Shown: positions 1 to 10,533, counted from the stretch's first letter. The stretch: DNA of 64,000 bases from Oscillospiraceae bacterium (GCA_022801715.1 JAAWSV010000005.1:1-64000); one strand, 5' to 3'. Notes: generated by a model not told the origin, from the letters alone. Translations and numbers: made by a program.

Positions 1-387
1 GCTCTGAAGGACGAGAAGGGCAACCCCACCAACTACATCAAGCTCCGGGACCTGGCCCAAATCCTCAGCGGCACCGAGGCCCAGTTTGCTGTGGGCTATA
101 ACAACGCCGCCAAGGCCATCTCCGTCACCACCGGCGAGGCCTACACCCCCAACGGCTCGGAGATGCAGACCCCCTTCTCCGGCGACCGCTCCTACACCGG
201 CGGCGCCAAGAGCGTCACCGTGGACGGCGAGGCGGTGGAGCTGACCGCCATCACCCTCACTGACGACGCCGGCGGCGGGTACACCTACTTCAAGCTCCGG
301 GATTTAGGCAAGGCCTTGGGCTTCAACACCGGCTGGACCCGTGAGCAGGGCGTCTTTGTGGAGAGCAACAAGCCCTACACCGAATAA
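1..387 (+). CDS. C-terminal fragment of a secreted stalk-domain (copper amine oxidase N-domain-like) protein; 5' end outside window
   Basis: Open frame from base 1; repeated YxKLRDLxxxL motifs typical of stalk/Cu-amine-oxidase-N repeats. Confidence 0.6.
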   Translation, partial: ALKDEKGNPTNYIKLRDLAQILSGTEAQFAVGYNNAAKAISVTTGEAYTPNGSEMQTPFSGDRSYTGGAKSVTVDGEAVELTAITLTDDAGGGYTYFKLRDLGKALGFNTGWTREQGVFVESNKPYTE

Positions 388-456
388 TTCCTCTAAATAT
401 ACAAACCGAATTGGATTTTCTCCTGTGGGAAACACAAAAGCGAATTGGGACAACCT

Positions 457-494
457 AAAAAGGATGGAGTATGGTGCCATACTCCATCCTTTTT
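457..494. terminator. Bidirectional rho-independent terminator
   Basis: aaaaaggatggagtatgg-tg-ccatactccatccttttt, perfect stem with A/T flanks. Confidence 0.85.
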
Positions 495-510
495 ATCCTG
501 TTTGAGGGGC

Positions 511-1767
511 TTACTTCCCGCCCTTCTTCGCCTTGCGCATGGCCAAAATACGGTTCATCTCGTTGTAGACGATCATGAAGCCCTCATCCACGCCCATGCC
601 GGGCTTGGCCAGGATCTGATCCGGCTGGGCGGCCATGGCGCAGTGGACACAGACCTGGGCACTGCGGTCGGTCTCGTTGCAGGTGCCGCCCTGATAGGCG
701 CCGATGCCCTTCTGCTTGCAGTAGAGCACCGCCTCAATGGTGTTGTTGATGCCGCCCAAATCCGGGGTCTTGATCTGCACCATGTGCCCCGCCTTGTGGT
801 CGGCAAAGAGCTTGATGTCCTCCAGCGTGTTGCACCATTCGTCAGCCACCAGCTCCACATCGCAGCCCCGCCTGTCTAACTCGGCGGTGAGGCCCGCCAG
901 CGCGGTGAGCTGGGTCTCCCGGTCGCTGTCGCAGTCCATAGGGCCCTCGATACGCAGGTGGAAGGGCTTGGCGATTCTCCCCAGCTCCTCGATGTAGTCG
1001 GCCATGGCGGCGTAGTTGTTGTTGCCGAAGGCGGCGCCAATGGTGCCGTAGACATCCATGTGCATCACGGGCATATAGCTCTCATCCGGGCGGTTCTGCA
1101 AAATCCGGTCCCGCAGCCAGGCCACGTACTCCGCCAGCTTCTCCCCCTTGGGCCCCAGCTTGGTCTCCACGTGGTTAATGAGAGCGTGGGGCAGCACCTG
1201 AGCCCCCTTGAGGATCATCTTGTCCGCGTTGTCATACCGGTCATCGCCGGACTGGGTGAAGATGGGCACCGGCCTGTCGGAGACGGTGCAGCCGTACTCG
1301 TCGGCCACCACCTCGCACATGAGACGGCCGGTGGCCTTGGCCACGGCGTCCAAAATCGCCTGACTGACGCCGTAGCGGATGGCGGTGTGGAGCCGCTTGC
1401 CCTCCACCTGAATGGCCTCCATCATGGCGCAGAGGCCCCGGAAGTCGTTGGCCTCCCTGCCCACCAGCTCCGGCTTGATGTACTGGTCGATGACGGGGAT
1501 GAAGTCCTCCGCCAGAAACAGCGGATCCCGCCCGCCGGCCCCGGAGTACTGCACGGCGGCGCAGTCGCCGTAGGCAATCTGCCCGTCCTCCAGTACGATC
1601 ATCACGGAGATGGACTCCCCGGCCTGCCGGATGGCCTTAAACCCCTCGGTGACGGGTGCCCCCACGTAGAACACGCCGTCGTGGCCGGCGCCGCGCTTGA
1701 TGGCCCGCTGGTCGTCAAAGTAGAACCCGGTCCGCCCGGCGGAGCATACGACATCGGTAATCTTCAT
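511..1767 (-). CDS. mal: Methylaspartate ammonia-lyase
   Basis: 418 aa; start MKITDVVCSAGRTGFYFDDQRAIKRGAGHDG; next to glutamate mutase genes. Confidence 0.93.
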   Translation of the reverse strand: MKITDVVCSAGRTGFYFDDQRAIKRGAGHDGVFYVGAPVTEGFKAIRQAGESISVMIVLEDGQIAYGDCAAVQYSGAGGRDPLFLAEDFIPVIDQYIKPELVGREANDFRGLCAMMEAIQVEGKRLHTAIRYGVSQAILDAVAKATGRLMCEVVADEYGCTVSDRPVPIFTQSGDDRYDNADKMILKGAQVLPHALINHVETKLGPKGEKLAEYVAWLRDRILQNRPDESYMPVMHMDVYGTIGAAFGNNNYAAMADYIEELGRIAKPFHLRIEGPMDCDSDRETQLTALAGLTAELDRRGCDVELVADEWCNTLEDIKLFADHKAGHMVQIKTPDLGGINNTIEAVLYCKQKGIGAYQGGTCNETDRSAQVCVHCAMAAQPDQILAKPGMGVDEGFMIVYNEMNRILAMRKAKKGGK

Positions 1768-1884
1768 AGCAATTCTTCTCCTTCTTATGACTCGTTTTTC
1801 CCCATTGACAGCAATATTTCCAATAGCAAACCCTACCGCTGCGGGCGGCCGCAGGCCGCCCCTACAGAATTTTCAGGCGAAATT

Positions 1885-3342
1885 TCAGCGGGGTCTGCCA
1901 ACTAAGCGGCCCTTGCCGATGGCGTACACATCGTCAATGACCATCTGGAAGGAGGCCTTGCGCTTCTCGGCGGCGGCCCGCTCCTCCACCTTGCCCCGGT
2001 GGAAGTCAATCAGCTCCTGATCGAAGGGCAGGTGGCCCGGATTCAAAATCCGCACTGCGCCGTTGTTGTCCCGGCAGGGGAGCATCAGTCCGGCGTTGAA
2101 CCGGCAGGGGGCAAAGGGCACGTCCAGCACCCCGGCCTCCACGCCCCGGCACACGCCCACGGCGATGTCGCCCTCGCCCAGCTCGAAGCACTTGTCCACA
2201 ATGGCCTGGGTCTCCAAGCGGATGATCCGCTCCTCCTCCGCCACGTGGGCGTCGTGGAAGGGCTGGTCGGCGAACATGTTCACCACCTGCTTGGTGCACC
2301 GGAGCCCCTCGGCGTTGGCCTCCATAGTGGGGATGCCCACCGCCTCGTGGGGGGTCTTGACAATGACCTTGGTGGCCTTGGCCAGAGAGGCGGTGAGACT
2401 GCCCGAGGAGATCACGCCAAAGGCCTTGGCCTCGTCGGCGGGGAAGCCCCCCATCCACTGGTGGAGCACCGTGGTCACCGCCACACCGCTGTAGCCGTAC
2501 TTCTCCAGGTACTCGTCGGTGAGGGACTGGAGGGTGCGGATGGCGGCCACGTCCTGAATCAGGTTGCCGCACTGACCGTATCCCACGGTGATGTTCTTCA
2601 CCCCCTGCTCCGCGGCCAGAAGCGCCTCAATGATGGCGGCGGCGTGGGAGATGCAGGGGGGCACCAAGGTGCCGGTGAGGGGACCGTAGGGCTCCCGGTT
2701 GATGGAGACGCCCATCTCCTCGTAGAGGCCGGTGAGCCGGTCCACGTACTGCCAGTCCCGGATGGTCCGCTCCATGGGGATGTTCTTGCAGTAGGGCAGG
2801 TTGTAGGAGATGCCGCCGCCCTCGTAGCTGGTGAAGCCGCCGGCGTAGGTAATCTCGGTCAAAAGCCGGGCATCGGGGGTGCCGTGGCGGACCTGCATGG
2901 GGACACGGACGCTCTCCACCACCCGGCGGCAGTTCATGACGCCGTGGTTCACCGCCGGGAAGCCGTTGAGCATGGCCCGGCCCAAGCGGATGGACTCGGC
3001 AATGCCGTTCTCCGCCTCCTCATACCGGTTCTGCCGGGTGTAGCTGTCGATGGTGGAGGGCAGGAGATCCGCCTCGCCCTCCTTCTCCAGATACTGCATC
3101 AGCTTGATGTGCTCCTCGATCACCGGCACACCGGCCCGGGGCTGGACCAGGGTCCGTCCGTCCCGCTTGGCGTTCAGGAGCTTCTGGGAGAAGTTCCGGG
3201 AGGCGGGCATGGCCTTGTGGTAGGCGGCGGCCTCCTCCAGGTCCACGTCCTTGCCCGTGGGCCACTGCTTCAAGACCTCTTGGCGCAGCTGGGCAAACTC
3301 GCCGTCAGAGAGGCGTTTATTCTGAATATCCATGATATGCAA
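1885..3342 (-). CDS. glmE: Methylaspartate (glutamate) mutase subunit E
   Basis: 485 aa; B12-dependent mutase catalytic subunit sequence; adjacent to glmL/glmS. Confidence 0.93.
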   Translation of the reverse strand: MHIMDIQNKRLSDGEFAQLRQEVLKQWPTGKDVDLEEAAAYHKAMPASRNFSQKLLNAKRDGRTLVQPRAGVPVIEEHIKLMQYLEKEGEADLLPSTIDSYTRQNRYEEAENGIAESIRLGRAMLNGFPAVNHGVMNCRRVVESVRVPMQVRHGTPDARLLTEITYAGGFTSYEGGGISYNLPYCKNIPMERTIRDWQYVDRLTGLYEEMGVSINREPYGPLTGTLVPPCISHAAAIIEALLAAEQGVKNITVGYGQCGNLIQDVAAIRTLQSLTDEYLEKYGYSGVAVTTVLHQWMGGFPADEAKAFGVISSGSLTASLAKATKVIVKTPHEAVGIPTMEANAEGLRCTKQVVNMFADQPFHDAHVAEEERIIRLETQAIVDKCFELGEGDIAVGVCRGVEAGVLDVPFAPCRFNAGLMLPCRDNNGAVRILNPGHLPFDQELIDFHRGKVEERAAAEKRKASFQMVIDDVYAIGKGRLVGRPR

Positions 3343-4708
3343 GCTCCTTTTTCATGATTCGCAGGGCAGTTTGTGGATAGTGGGCGGAGAGGAGGCCCAT
3401 GGCGGAGAGGATATACCGCCGGTCCACCCGGATCTCCGCCGCCTTGGGCCGCAGGGAGGCGGGGACCGCCGGATCGTACAGGGCGTGGGCGGCGATCTCC
3501 CCGGTGCGCCTCGTGTGGATCAGGCTGCCGCCGGTGACCACCACCTGCCCCACATCCGTGAGATTCTTCCCCTCCTGAACGAAGGTCTGGCCCATCATGG
3601 TGTAGGTTTCGGTGATGGTGCCGGCGTGGCGGCGCACCGCCTCCTCAATGGCGCAGGAGGCCAGAGCAAAGTCCAGCTGCTCCAGCTCCCCGCCCTCCTC
3701 CGGGACCAAGTCCGGGTGGGTGCGGATCTCTGCCGTCAGGGCGATAAGGCGCTCCTCGCTGAGACCGGAGAGGGCGCTGAGACGGGGGAGCCCCGCGGCA
3801 TCCACGATGCCCTGTGCGCTGTAGCGCATCCCGATGTCTCCCTCCACCGTCCGCTTGGCGTAGGGCTCGGGGAGGCCCTTGTACACGGTGTTCATCTGCT
3901 GGGGCATCCCGTCGGCGATGGAGTAGACATCGGTGGTGGCCCCGCCTACGTCCACGGCCAGAAGCTCCCCGATCCCACTCTCCCCCTCACAGCCCTTGGC
4001 GAGGAGCTCCATCGCGAGGAGCACCGCCGAGGGGGTGGGCATCATGATGTCGGAGAGCAGCTCCGCCGCCCGGCTCAGGCCCTTGGCCTGGATGATCCTG
4101 CGGAGGAAAATCTCCCGGATCTTGCTCTGTGTGGGCTCTATGTTCAGCACGCCGAACTTGGGCATCACATTGGGGCAGACGTGGACCTCAAAGCCCTCCA
4201 AGAGCCTCTGGCACTGTCGGGCGGCGGTGCGATTTCCCGCCACGATCACCGGGAAGTCCGGGGGGAGCTTGGCGAGCATGGCCGCGTTGTGGAGGATACA
4301 CTCGGTGTTCCCCCCGTCGGTGCCCCCCACCAGGAGGAAGATGTCCGGCCGCGCGGCCCGGATATCCTCGATGTCGTCCTCTGTCAGCTGGAAGGCGTAG
4401 ATCCCGGCCACCTTGGCCCCGGCCCCCAAGCTGGCCAGCTTGGCCGCCTCCCCGGTGAGCTCCGGCACCAAGCCGCTGGTGATCATCCGAAGCCCCCCGG
4501 CGGCGGAGGAGCAGGCGTAGCACGCCTCGTAGTCCACCGGTCCGGTCTGGGCCTCCAAGAGCCGCCGGGCCTCCGTCAAACCGTCGCCAATGTCGGTCTC
4601 CACCGTGGTGTAGGCCGCGGCGGTGCCCAACAGGGTCTCCGCCTCCACATCCACAGCGGTGAGCTTGGTATAGGTGCTGCCAAAGTCGATGAGCAGGACC
4701 GCTCTCAT
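3317..4708 (-). CDS. glmL: Glutamate mutase activator/chaperone MutL-like protein (ASKHA ATPase)
   Basis: 463 aa; [20 protein letters not shown] and [11 protein letters not shown] nucleotide-binding motifs; between glmE and glmS. Confidence 0.9.
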   Translation of the reverse strand: MRAVLLIDFGSTYTKLTAVDVEAETLLGTAAAYTTVETDIGDGLTEARRLLEAQTGPVDYEACYACSSAAGGLRMITSGLVPELTGEAAKLASLGAGAKVAGIYAFQLTEDDIEDIRAARPDIFLLVGGTDGGNTECILHNAAMLAKLPPDFPVIVAGNRTAARQCQRLLEGFEVHVCPNVMPKFGVLNIEPTQSKIREIFLRRIIQAKGLSRAAELLSDIMMPTPSAVLLAMELLAKGCEGESGIGELLAVDVGGATTDVYSIADGMPQQMNTVYKGLPEPYAKRTVEGDIGMRYSAQGIVDAAGLPRLSALSGLSEERLIALTAEIRTHPDLVPEEGGELEQLDFALASCAIEEAVRRHAGTITETYTMMGQTFVQEGKNLTDVGQVVVTGGSLIHTRRTGEIAAHALYDPAVPASLRPKAAEIRVDRRYILSAMGLLSAHYPQTALRIMKKELAYHGYSE

Positions 4709-5157
4709 GCGTCCCCACCATCCATATGCAGCAGCTCCCGCAGCGCCTCGATGGTGGTCTCCGGCGTGGTGCCCGGGGGAAAGGCCCGGTCGAAGCCCAT
4801 GGCCTTGAACCGGGGTTCCACATCCTCAAACCGCTGCTTGCCGATGACTATGTTGCCCCCCACCAGCAGGGGAATGCCCTTTAAGCCCGCCTCATCGCAC
4901 TTCTCCCGCAGGCCCCGGCAGTCCAGCTCCCCCTGACCGTACAGGGAGGAGACCACAATGGCGTCCGCGTCAGACTCGATGGCTGCCGCGATGTACTCCT
5001 CTTGGGAGACCATCACACCCAAGTTCACCACCTCGAACCCCGCCTCTGTGAAGGCGTGGTAGAGGATCTTGTTTCCCACGGCATGTACATCGGCCCCGAT
5101 GACACCGATGACAATGACCTTTTTTTCTCGCTGCTCCATCTCAGCACCTCGTTCCAT
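4705..5157 (-). CDS. glmS: Methylaspartate mutase small (sigma, B12-binding) subunit
   Basis: [10 protein letters not shown]12-binding motif; [16 protein letters not shown]. Confidence 0.93.
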   Translation of the reverse strand: MERGAEMEQREKKVIVIGVIGADVHAVGNKILYHAFTEAGFEVVNLGVMVSQEEYIAAAIESDADAIVVSSLYGQGELDCRGLREKCDEAGLKGIPLLVGGNIVIGKQRFEDVEPRFKAMGFDRAFPPGTTPETTIEALRELLHMDGGDA

Positions 5158-5306
5158 AAATTTGCAGGCTCTCCACAGATTGTTCTGTACCTATATACTA
5201 TAATAGTCTATACCATATGTCAAGAACCAAAGCGGTCCTTGCCACATTTTTTCCCAGCTCTGCCGGAACACGCCTCTGCTGTCCGCTTATTGAGAACAAA
5301 AGGCTG

Positions 5307-6275
5307 TCAAATCGTCTTTTCTTCCCGTATGCGCTGGATTTTAGCCTCCAAATACAGCAGGGACCCCTCGTCCATCTCATAGCGGCAGTCGATCCGCTCC
5401 CCCGAAAAGCGGTGGAGGGCGTCCATGGTGGAGGCGGCGAAGTATCGCTCGCAGGACTCGGGCACCAGCACGGCATCCTTGTCCTGAAGATAGTCGCCGG
5501 CGCCCTCCTCCCCGGTGATGGGGCTGCCCAGCACCACCCCCTCGGCGTAGGCCTGACAGGTGGCGTGAAGGAGCTGGGCAAAGCGGAGGCTGTAGCCGAT
5601 GATGCCCAAGCGGGTGCCGCCGCGGAGCTTGATGATCCGGGAGAGGCAGGCGGGGCTGGGTCGCAGGGCCACCTGCGCGATGCGCTTTTTAGCGGAGAGG
5701 GTGCCCTCCAAAAACCCGGCGTGGGCTGCGGTGGTGACAATGAGATCAAAGTCCTCCAGCTGATAGGGGTAGGCCCGGACATTCTCCACCGGGTAAGCGT
5801 ACAGATCAACGCCCTCCTTCCGCCGGAGCTGGGCGGACATTTGGGAGAGGTTTTCCGGATTGCACTCCACCACCGCCACCTTGACGCTGGCCTCCTGATC
5901 CGCCCGCTCCCGCAGCTTCAAGTTGAGAAAGATGCTGATCTCGGCCATGCTGAGCCCCATCCCCTCCAGCTGGTCCAGCATGGCATCAATGGCCTGCATA
6001 GCCTGCTCCTTCCGACTGCCGGAGCTGGCGGGCTGATAGCGCACAAAGGTGCCCCGCCCCTGAACCTTCTCCACCAGCCCGCCCCGCTCCAGCTCATCAT
6101 AGGCCCGCTTAATGGTCCCCCGGGCCACACATAGGCTCTCCGTCACCTCCTGCACGGTGGGCAGCTGCTGTCCCGCCGTCAGCTCCCCCTTCCGAATCGC
6201 CGTACCAATGGCATCAGAGAGCTGCCGATAGATGGGAACATCCAGCTCGGGGTTGATGTGAATTGAAAGTTCCAT
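5307..6275 (-). CDS. GntR-family transcriptional regulator with C-terminal ligand-binding region
   Basis: MELSIHINPELDVPIYRQLSDAIGTAIRKGELTAGQQLPTVQEV GntR wHTH; start placed at 6275, not the upstream ORF-track start. Confidence 0.85.
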   Translation of the reverse strand: MELSIHINPELDVPIYRQLSDAIGTAIRKGELTAGQQLPTVQEVTESLCVARGTIKRAYDELERGGLVEKVQGRGTFVRYQPASSGSRKEQAMQAIDAMLDQLEGMGLSMAEISIFLNLKLRERADQEASVKVAVVECNPENLSQMSAQLRRKEGVDLYAYPVENVRAYPYQLEDFDLIVTTAAHAGFLEGTLSAKKRIAQVALRPSPACLSRIIKLRGGTRLGIIGYSLRFAQLLHATCQAYAEGVVLGSPITGEEGAGDYLQDKDAVLVPESCERYFAASTMDALHRFSGERIDCRYEMDEGSLLYLEAKIQRIREEKTI

Positions 6276-6345
6276 GCAAACACCACTTTCTTCCATGAGG
6301 AATGGGGAATTGTTCCCCTTTGCGCTCATTCCTAACTCCGAAGTC

Positions 6346-6903
6346 CTAATTCTCCGCAAGGTACGCCGCCCGCCCGGCTTGGTAGAGGTTGCCGCCCTCG
6401 CTGTCGATGACCACAATGGCGGGGAAGTCCTCCACCTCCAAGCGGCGGATGGCCTCGGCGCCCAAGTCCTCGTAGGCCACCACCTCCGCCTTCTTGATGC
6501 ACTTGCTGAGCAGCGCGCCGCAGCCGCCGATGGCGCCGAAGTACACCGCGCCGTGTTCCCGCATGGCGCTGACCACCTCCTCGTTCCGCTTGCCCTTGCC
6601 GATCATGCCGGTGAGCCCCTGGGCGATGAGCAGGGGGCTGTAGGCGTCCATGCGGTAGGAGGTGGTGGGGCCGGCGGAGCCGATGGCCTGGCCGGGCTTG
6701 GCCGGGGTGGGACCCACGAAGTAGATGATGGCGTCCCTCAGGTCGATGGGAAGGGGCTCCCCCTTCTCCAACAGCTCGCACAGGCGCTTGTGGGCGGCGT
6801 CCCGGGCGGTGTAGATCACGCCGGAGATGAGGCAGCTGTCCCCCGAGCGCAGGCGGCGGGCGTCCTCCGGGGTGAAGGGCGTCTTGATCCGAATGTTCGA
6901 CAT
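6346..6903 (-). CDS. Fe-S hydro-lyase beta subunit, fumarase/tartrate-dehydratase family (probable mesaconase/citramalate dehydratase)
   Basis: GPTPAKPGQAIGSAGPTTSYRMD family motif; placement in methylaspartate cluster. Confidence 0.85.
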   Translation of the reverse strand: MSNIRIKTPFTPEDARRLRSGDSCLISGVIYTARDAAHKRLCELLEKGEPLPIDLRDAIIYFVGPTPAKPGQAIGSAGPTTSYRMDAYSPLLIAQGLTGMIGKGKRNEEVVSAMREHGAVYFGAIGGCGALLSKCIKKAEVVAYEDLGAEAIRRLEVEDFPAIVVIDSEGGNLYQAGRAAYLAEN

Positions 6904-6904
6904 C

Positions 6905-7744
6905 TTAAAGCACCTCCGTCTTGTGTCTGGTCACGTGGCAGTTGATGTTCACCGCCACGGGAAGGCCGGCAATGTGGGTGGGCAAAGTCTCAATGTTCAC
7001 CGCCAAGGCCGTGGTCCGGCCGCCAAAGCCCTGCGGCCCGATGCCCAGGGCGTTGATGGCGGCGAGCAGCTCCTCCTCCAGCTCCGCATAGAAGGGGTCG
7101 GCGTTTCGCTCCTCCACGCTGCGCAGCAGCGCCCGTTTGGATAGGTACGCCGCCTTGTCAAAGGTGCCGCCAATGCCCACGCCCACCACAATGGGCGGGC
7201 AGGGGTTGGGCCCCGCGTCCTCCACCACCCGCAGGACAAAGTCCTTTACCCCCTGAAGGCCGTCGGAGGGACGGAGCATCTTGATCTGGCTCATATTCTC
7301 GCTGCCAAAGCCCTTGGGGGCCACGGTGATCTCGATCTGATCGCCGGGGACCAAGTCGTAGTAGAGGAAGGCGGGGGTGTTGTCCCCGGTGTTCACCCGG
7401 CGCAGGGGGTCTCTCACCACGCTCTTGCGCAGATACCCCTCACTGTAGCCCTGGCGGACGCCCTCGTTGACAGCGTCGGTGATGTCGCCGGTGACGTGGA
7501 CCTCCTGACCGATTTTCAAAAACACGCAGGCCGCGCCGGTGTCCTGACAGACGGGCTGGTCCTGCGCGTCGGCAATCTGGTAGTTCTCCATGATCCGCTC
7601 TAAAATCTCCCTGGCCTGGGGCCAGGTCTCCTGCTCCCGGCACTGGGCAATGCGGGACTTGATGTCCCCGCTCAGGTGGCAGTTGGTGTGGATGCACAGC
7701 CGCTTCACCGCCTCGGTGATCTGCTGCGCGCTGATCTCTCGCAT
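6905..7744 (-). CDS. Fe-S hydro-lyase alpha subunit, fumarase/tartrate-dehydratase family (probable mesaconase/citramalate dehydratase)
   Basis: CQDTGAACVFLKIG and KGFGSENMSQIKML motifs. Confidence 0.85.
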   Translation of the reverse strand: MREISAQQITEAVKRLCIHTNCHLSGDIKSRIAQCREQETWPQAREILERIMENYQIADAQDQPVCQDTGAACVFLKIGQEVHVTGDITDAVNEGVRQGYSEGYLRKSVVRDPLRRVNTGDNTPAFLYYDLVPGDQIEITVAPKGFGSENMSQIKMLRPSDGLQGVKDFVLRVVEDAGPNPCPPIVVGVGIGGTFDKAAYLSKRALLRSVEERNADPFYAELEEELLAAINALGIGPQGFGGRTTALAVNIETLPTHIAGLPVAVNINCHVTRHKTEVL

Positions 7745-7779
7745 AGCCGCTCCTCCTTCTGGTTTTTATGCCTTTATCG

Positions 7780-7814
7780 CCCTGTAGGGACGGACAGCAT
7801 CCGCCCCTACAGGG
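7780..7814. repeat. Dispersed TAGGGGCG-type hairpin repeat
   Basis: ccctgtagggacggacagcatccgcccctacaggg, near-perfect inverted repeat; related copies elsewhere in the window. Confidence 0.8.
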
Positions 7815-7824
7815 CCGTTTTATT

Positions 7825-9237
7825 CTAACGATTCCCGGGGAGAGTATAGATGGTGTCCAGCAGCTCCCCCTCCCGGCTGATGACCTTGGCCGCGACCCGG
7901 TCCCCCTTGGGGAGGGCCTTCGGCTTTCCGGTGATGGCCTCCGCCCGCTCTTTCAGCTCGTGGATGTCCACCACCGGCAGACCGGCCTGTTCCAGACGCT
8001 CCCGCAGCGCCGCCTGCCGTGGGTTCACCGCCACGCCGGCCTGGGTCACCAGCACGTCGATGTCCTGGCCGGGGGTGGAGATGCAGGTCACACGGTCGGT
8101 GACAATGGGCATCCGGGCCCGAAACAGCGGGGCAATGATCATGGCCAGCTTGCTCCCGGCGGCGGTGTCGCTGTGCCCGCCGGAGCCGCCCATGATGGAG
8201 CCGTTGGAGTCGGTGTGGACATTGACATTGAAGTCCGTGTCAATCTCCGTGGCCCCGAGGATCACCACGTCCAAGCTGTCCACCACCGCGCCCCGCTCAC
8301 CGGGGGCGGCATACTGCATGGCGGAGATCTCCTGGTGCCGGGGGTCCTCCCGCAGGGACTCCACCGCCTTGAGGTCGAAGCACTGGACGTCCATCAGCGA
8401 GCGGAAGCACCCCGCCCGGAGCATATCCACCAAGTACCCGGTGATGCCGCCGGAGGCGAAGCTGCCCTGAATCCCTTCCCGGAGCATGATGTCCTTCAAG
8501 AACCGGGCCGCCGCCAAGGAGGCCCCGCCGGCCCCGGTCTGGAAGGAGAAGCCCTCCTTCAGAAGCCCGGAGGCCTGGATCACCTTGGCCGCTTGGGCGG
8601 CCATCACCAGCCCCACCGGGTCCCGCGTCACCTGCGTGGTGCCGGAAACGATGCCCTTGGGGTCGCCGATGGCGTCCACCGTGACCACATAGTCCACATA
8701 GCTCTCCGGGATGGACCACCCCTGCAGGGGGTAGGGCACTATATTGTCGGTGATCACCACCACATGCTTGGCGTGCATGGCGTCGGCAAAGGCGTAGCCC
8801 AGGCTGCCGCAGGTGGACTTGCCGACCCGGCCGGTGCAGTTGCCCATGGGGTCCGCGGCGGGGGCGGCGATGAAGGCCACGTCGATGGGCGTCCGTCCCA
8901 TGGCGATGTCCTTAGGCCGTCCCCCGTGGGTGCGAAACTCCACCGGCGCCTCCAGCGCCCCCCGTGAGATGGCCCGCCCTAAACCGGCGGAGATATAGTT
9001 GGCCGCAAGATGGGTGACCACGCGGTTCTCTATGTGCCCCAGCAGGGGGGTGTGGACATCGAAGAGGGCGCTGGCGTTCACCGTCAGATCCCGAATCCCC
9101 ATCCCGGCGATCTCGTCCATCACGAAATTCAAGACGAAGTCCCCGTTGCGCAGGTGGTGGTGGAAGGAGACGGTCATCCCGTCCCGCAGCCCCGCCAGCG
9201 CGATGGCCTCCCGGAGGCTCTTTATAACCTTGCTCAT
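7825..9237 (-). CDS. citF: Citrate lyase alpha-subunit family (probable citramalate CoA-transferase)
   Basis: 470 aa CitF-like; followed by CitE/CitD homologues. Confidence 0.88.
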   Translation of the reverse strand: MSKVIKSLREAIALAGLRDGMTVSFHHHLRNGDFVLNFVMDEIAGMGIRDLTVNASALFDVHTPLLGHIENRVVTHLAANYISAGLGRAISRGALEAPVEFRTHGGRPKDIAMGRTPIDVAFIAAPAADPMGNCTGRVGKSTCGSLGYAFADAMHAKHVVVITDNIVPYPLQGWSIPESYVDYVVTVDAIGDPKGIVSGTTQVTRDPVGLVMAAQAAKVIQASGLLKEGFSFQTGAGGASLAAARFLKDIMLREGIQGSFASGGITGYLVDMLRAGCFRSLMDVQCFDLKAVESLREDPRHQEISAMQYAAPGERGAVVDSLDVVILGATEIDTDFNVNVHTDSNGSIMGGSGGHSDTAAGSKLAMIIAPLFRARMPIVTDRVTCISTPGQDIDVLVTQAGVAVNPRQAALRERLEQAGLPVVDIHELKERAEAITGKPKALPKGDRVAAKVISREGELLDTIYTLPGNR

Positions 9238-10112
9238 GCCGTCACCTCCCTCGAAATCCCCAGTGCCTCCGCCATGGCGATGGTCCGCTGGGCCCGGGAG
9301 ACAATGGGCGCGTCCACCATCTTGCCGTGGAGGGCAATGGCCCCCTTGCCCTGCGCCTTGGCCTCGGCAATGGCATCCATCACCTCATAGGCGTACCGGA
9401 TCTCCTCCGGCGACGGGCTGAATACCCGGTTGATTACCTCCACGTGCCGGGGGGAGATGGAGGACTTCCCGGAGAAGCCCAGGGCCTTGGCCAGAGCGGC
9501 GTCGGCCTCGATCCCCTCGTCGTCGTTCACGTTGGTGAAGGGGGTGTCGTAGACCTCCACCCCGGCGGCCCGGGCGGCCATCACCAGCCGGGTCCGGGCG
9601 TACTCGATCTCCCGCCCCCCCTTGGTGCGTTTGCACTGCAAATCGGCGGTCAGGTCCTCCGCCCCCAAAAAAAGCGCCTCCACCCTCGGACAGCAGGCGG
9701 CGATGGAGAAGGCGTTCTCCACGCCCAGGGCCGTCTCAATGAGGGGCATCAGCGCGGCCCGCTTTTGAAGCCCCAGCCGCTCCTCCACCTGCGCCATGGC
9801 CGCATCCGCCGCCTGTACCTCCTCCGCTGTGCCGGCCTTGGGCAGGAGGAGCATATCCGGTCCCTCCGGCAGGATGGCCTCCAGATCCGCGGCAAAGTAG
9901 GGGGTGTCCACGGCGTTGACCCGAACAATGCGCTCACAGCCCTGGAAGTCCATATACCGCATGGTATTGCGCACCAGAATCCGGGCGGCGTCCTTCTCCG
10001 CCGGGGACACCGCGTCCTCCAGATCGAAGATCACCGCGTCGGCCCCCAGACAGCTCCCGTTGATCAGCATGTTGGGGTTGTTCCCCGGCAAAAACAGCAT
10101 GCTTCTGCGCAT
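9234..10112 (-). CDS. citE: Citrate/citramalate lyase beta subunit
   Basis: MRRSMLFLPGNNPNMLINGSCLGADAVIFDLEDAV HpcH/HpaI-like; start placed at 10112. Confidence 0.9.
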   Translation of the reverse strand: MRRSMLFLPGNNPNMLINGSCLGADAVIFDLEDAVSPAEKDAARILVRNTMRYMDFQGCERIVRVNAVDTPYFAADLEAILPEGPDMLLLPKAGTAEEVQAADAAMAQVEERLGLQKRAALMPLIETALGVENAFSIAACCPRVEALFLGAEDLTADLQCKRTKGGREIEYARTRLVMAARAAGVEVYDTPFTNVNDDEGIEADAALAKALGFSGKSSISPRHVEVINRVFSPSPEEIRYAYEVMDAIAEAKAQGKGAIALHGKMVDAPIVSRAQRTIAMAEALGISREVTA

Positions 10113-10381
10113 CAGCACTCCCCCCTTCCCCGGCGGACAGCGGTCTCCACACGGGCCCGGATCACGCAGTCCAGGGCCCCACGGTCCACCACGCGGACAC
10201 AGGCGTCCGCCACACGCAGCTCCTCCAGCACCTCCTGAACCGTCTCCCGGATGGCCTCCCCAAAGCGCTCCAGGACGACGGACTCCAGGTGGATCTGAAT
10301 TCCCCCCTCGCTGGGCTCGATCTCCACATAGGCGTCGCTGGATTCCAGTGTTCCCGCAGACGCCGGACGCAGACTGTCCAT
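10112..10381 (-). CDS. citD: Citrate/citramalate lyase acyl carrier protein (gamma subunit)
   Basis: 89 aa; ESSDAYVEIEPSEGGIQIHLESVV; one-base overlap with citE. Confidence 0.85.
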   Translation of the reverse strand: MDSLRPASAGTLESSDAYVEIEPSEGGIQIHLESVVLERFGEAIRETVQEVLEELRVADACVRVVDRGALDCVIRARVETAVRRGRGEC

Positions 10382-10435
10382 TGTTTGACCGCCTCCTTTT
10401 CATGTTATTTTGGAAAGTTGCTGTAACAATGTGGT

Positions 10436-10466
10436 GATATTATATAATACCATTTGGGGAAATGCA
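10436..10466 (-). promoter_or_regulatory. Sigma-70-like promoter for the citDEF/hydratase/glm operon
   Basis: minus strand TTGCAT-N17-TATAAT upstream of citD. Confidence 0.6.
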
Positions 10467-10533
10467 ATTCTTTTTATCGCACGTGTGGGGGAGACCGTCT
10501 GTGATCCGCCGCTGAAAATGTCGTTTTTCTGTT

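Noticed and set aside
1999-3357. Long plus-strand ORF (452 aa) opposite glmE
   Set aside because: Antisense frame over a confidently identified gene; biased G/A/V/L/H composition typical of high-GC shadow ORFs. Same for 958-1905, 3332-4936, 7768-8967, 41183-42220, 49525-51348 and 51887-53068 (+).
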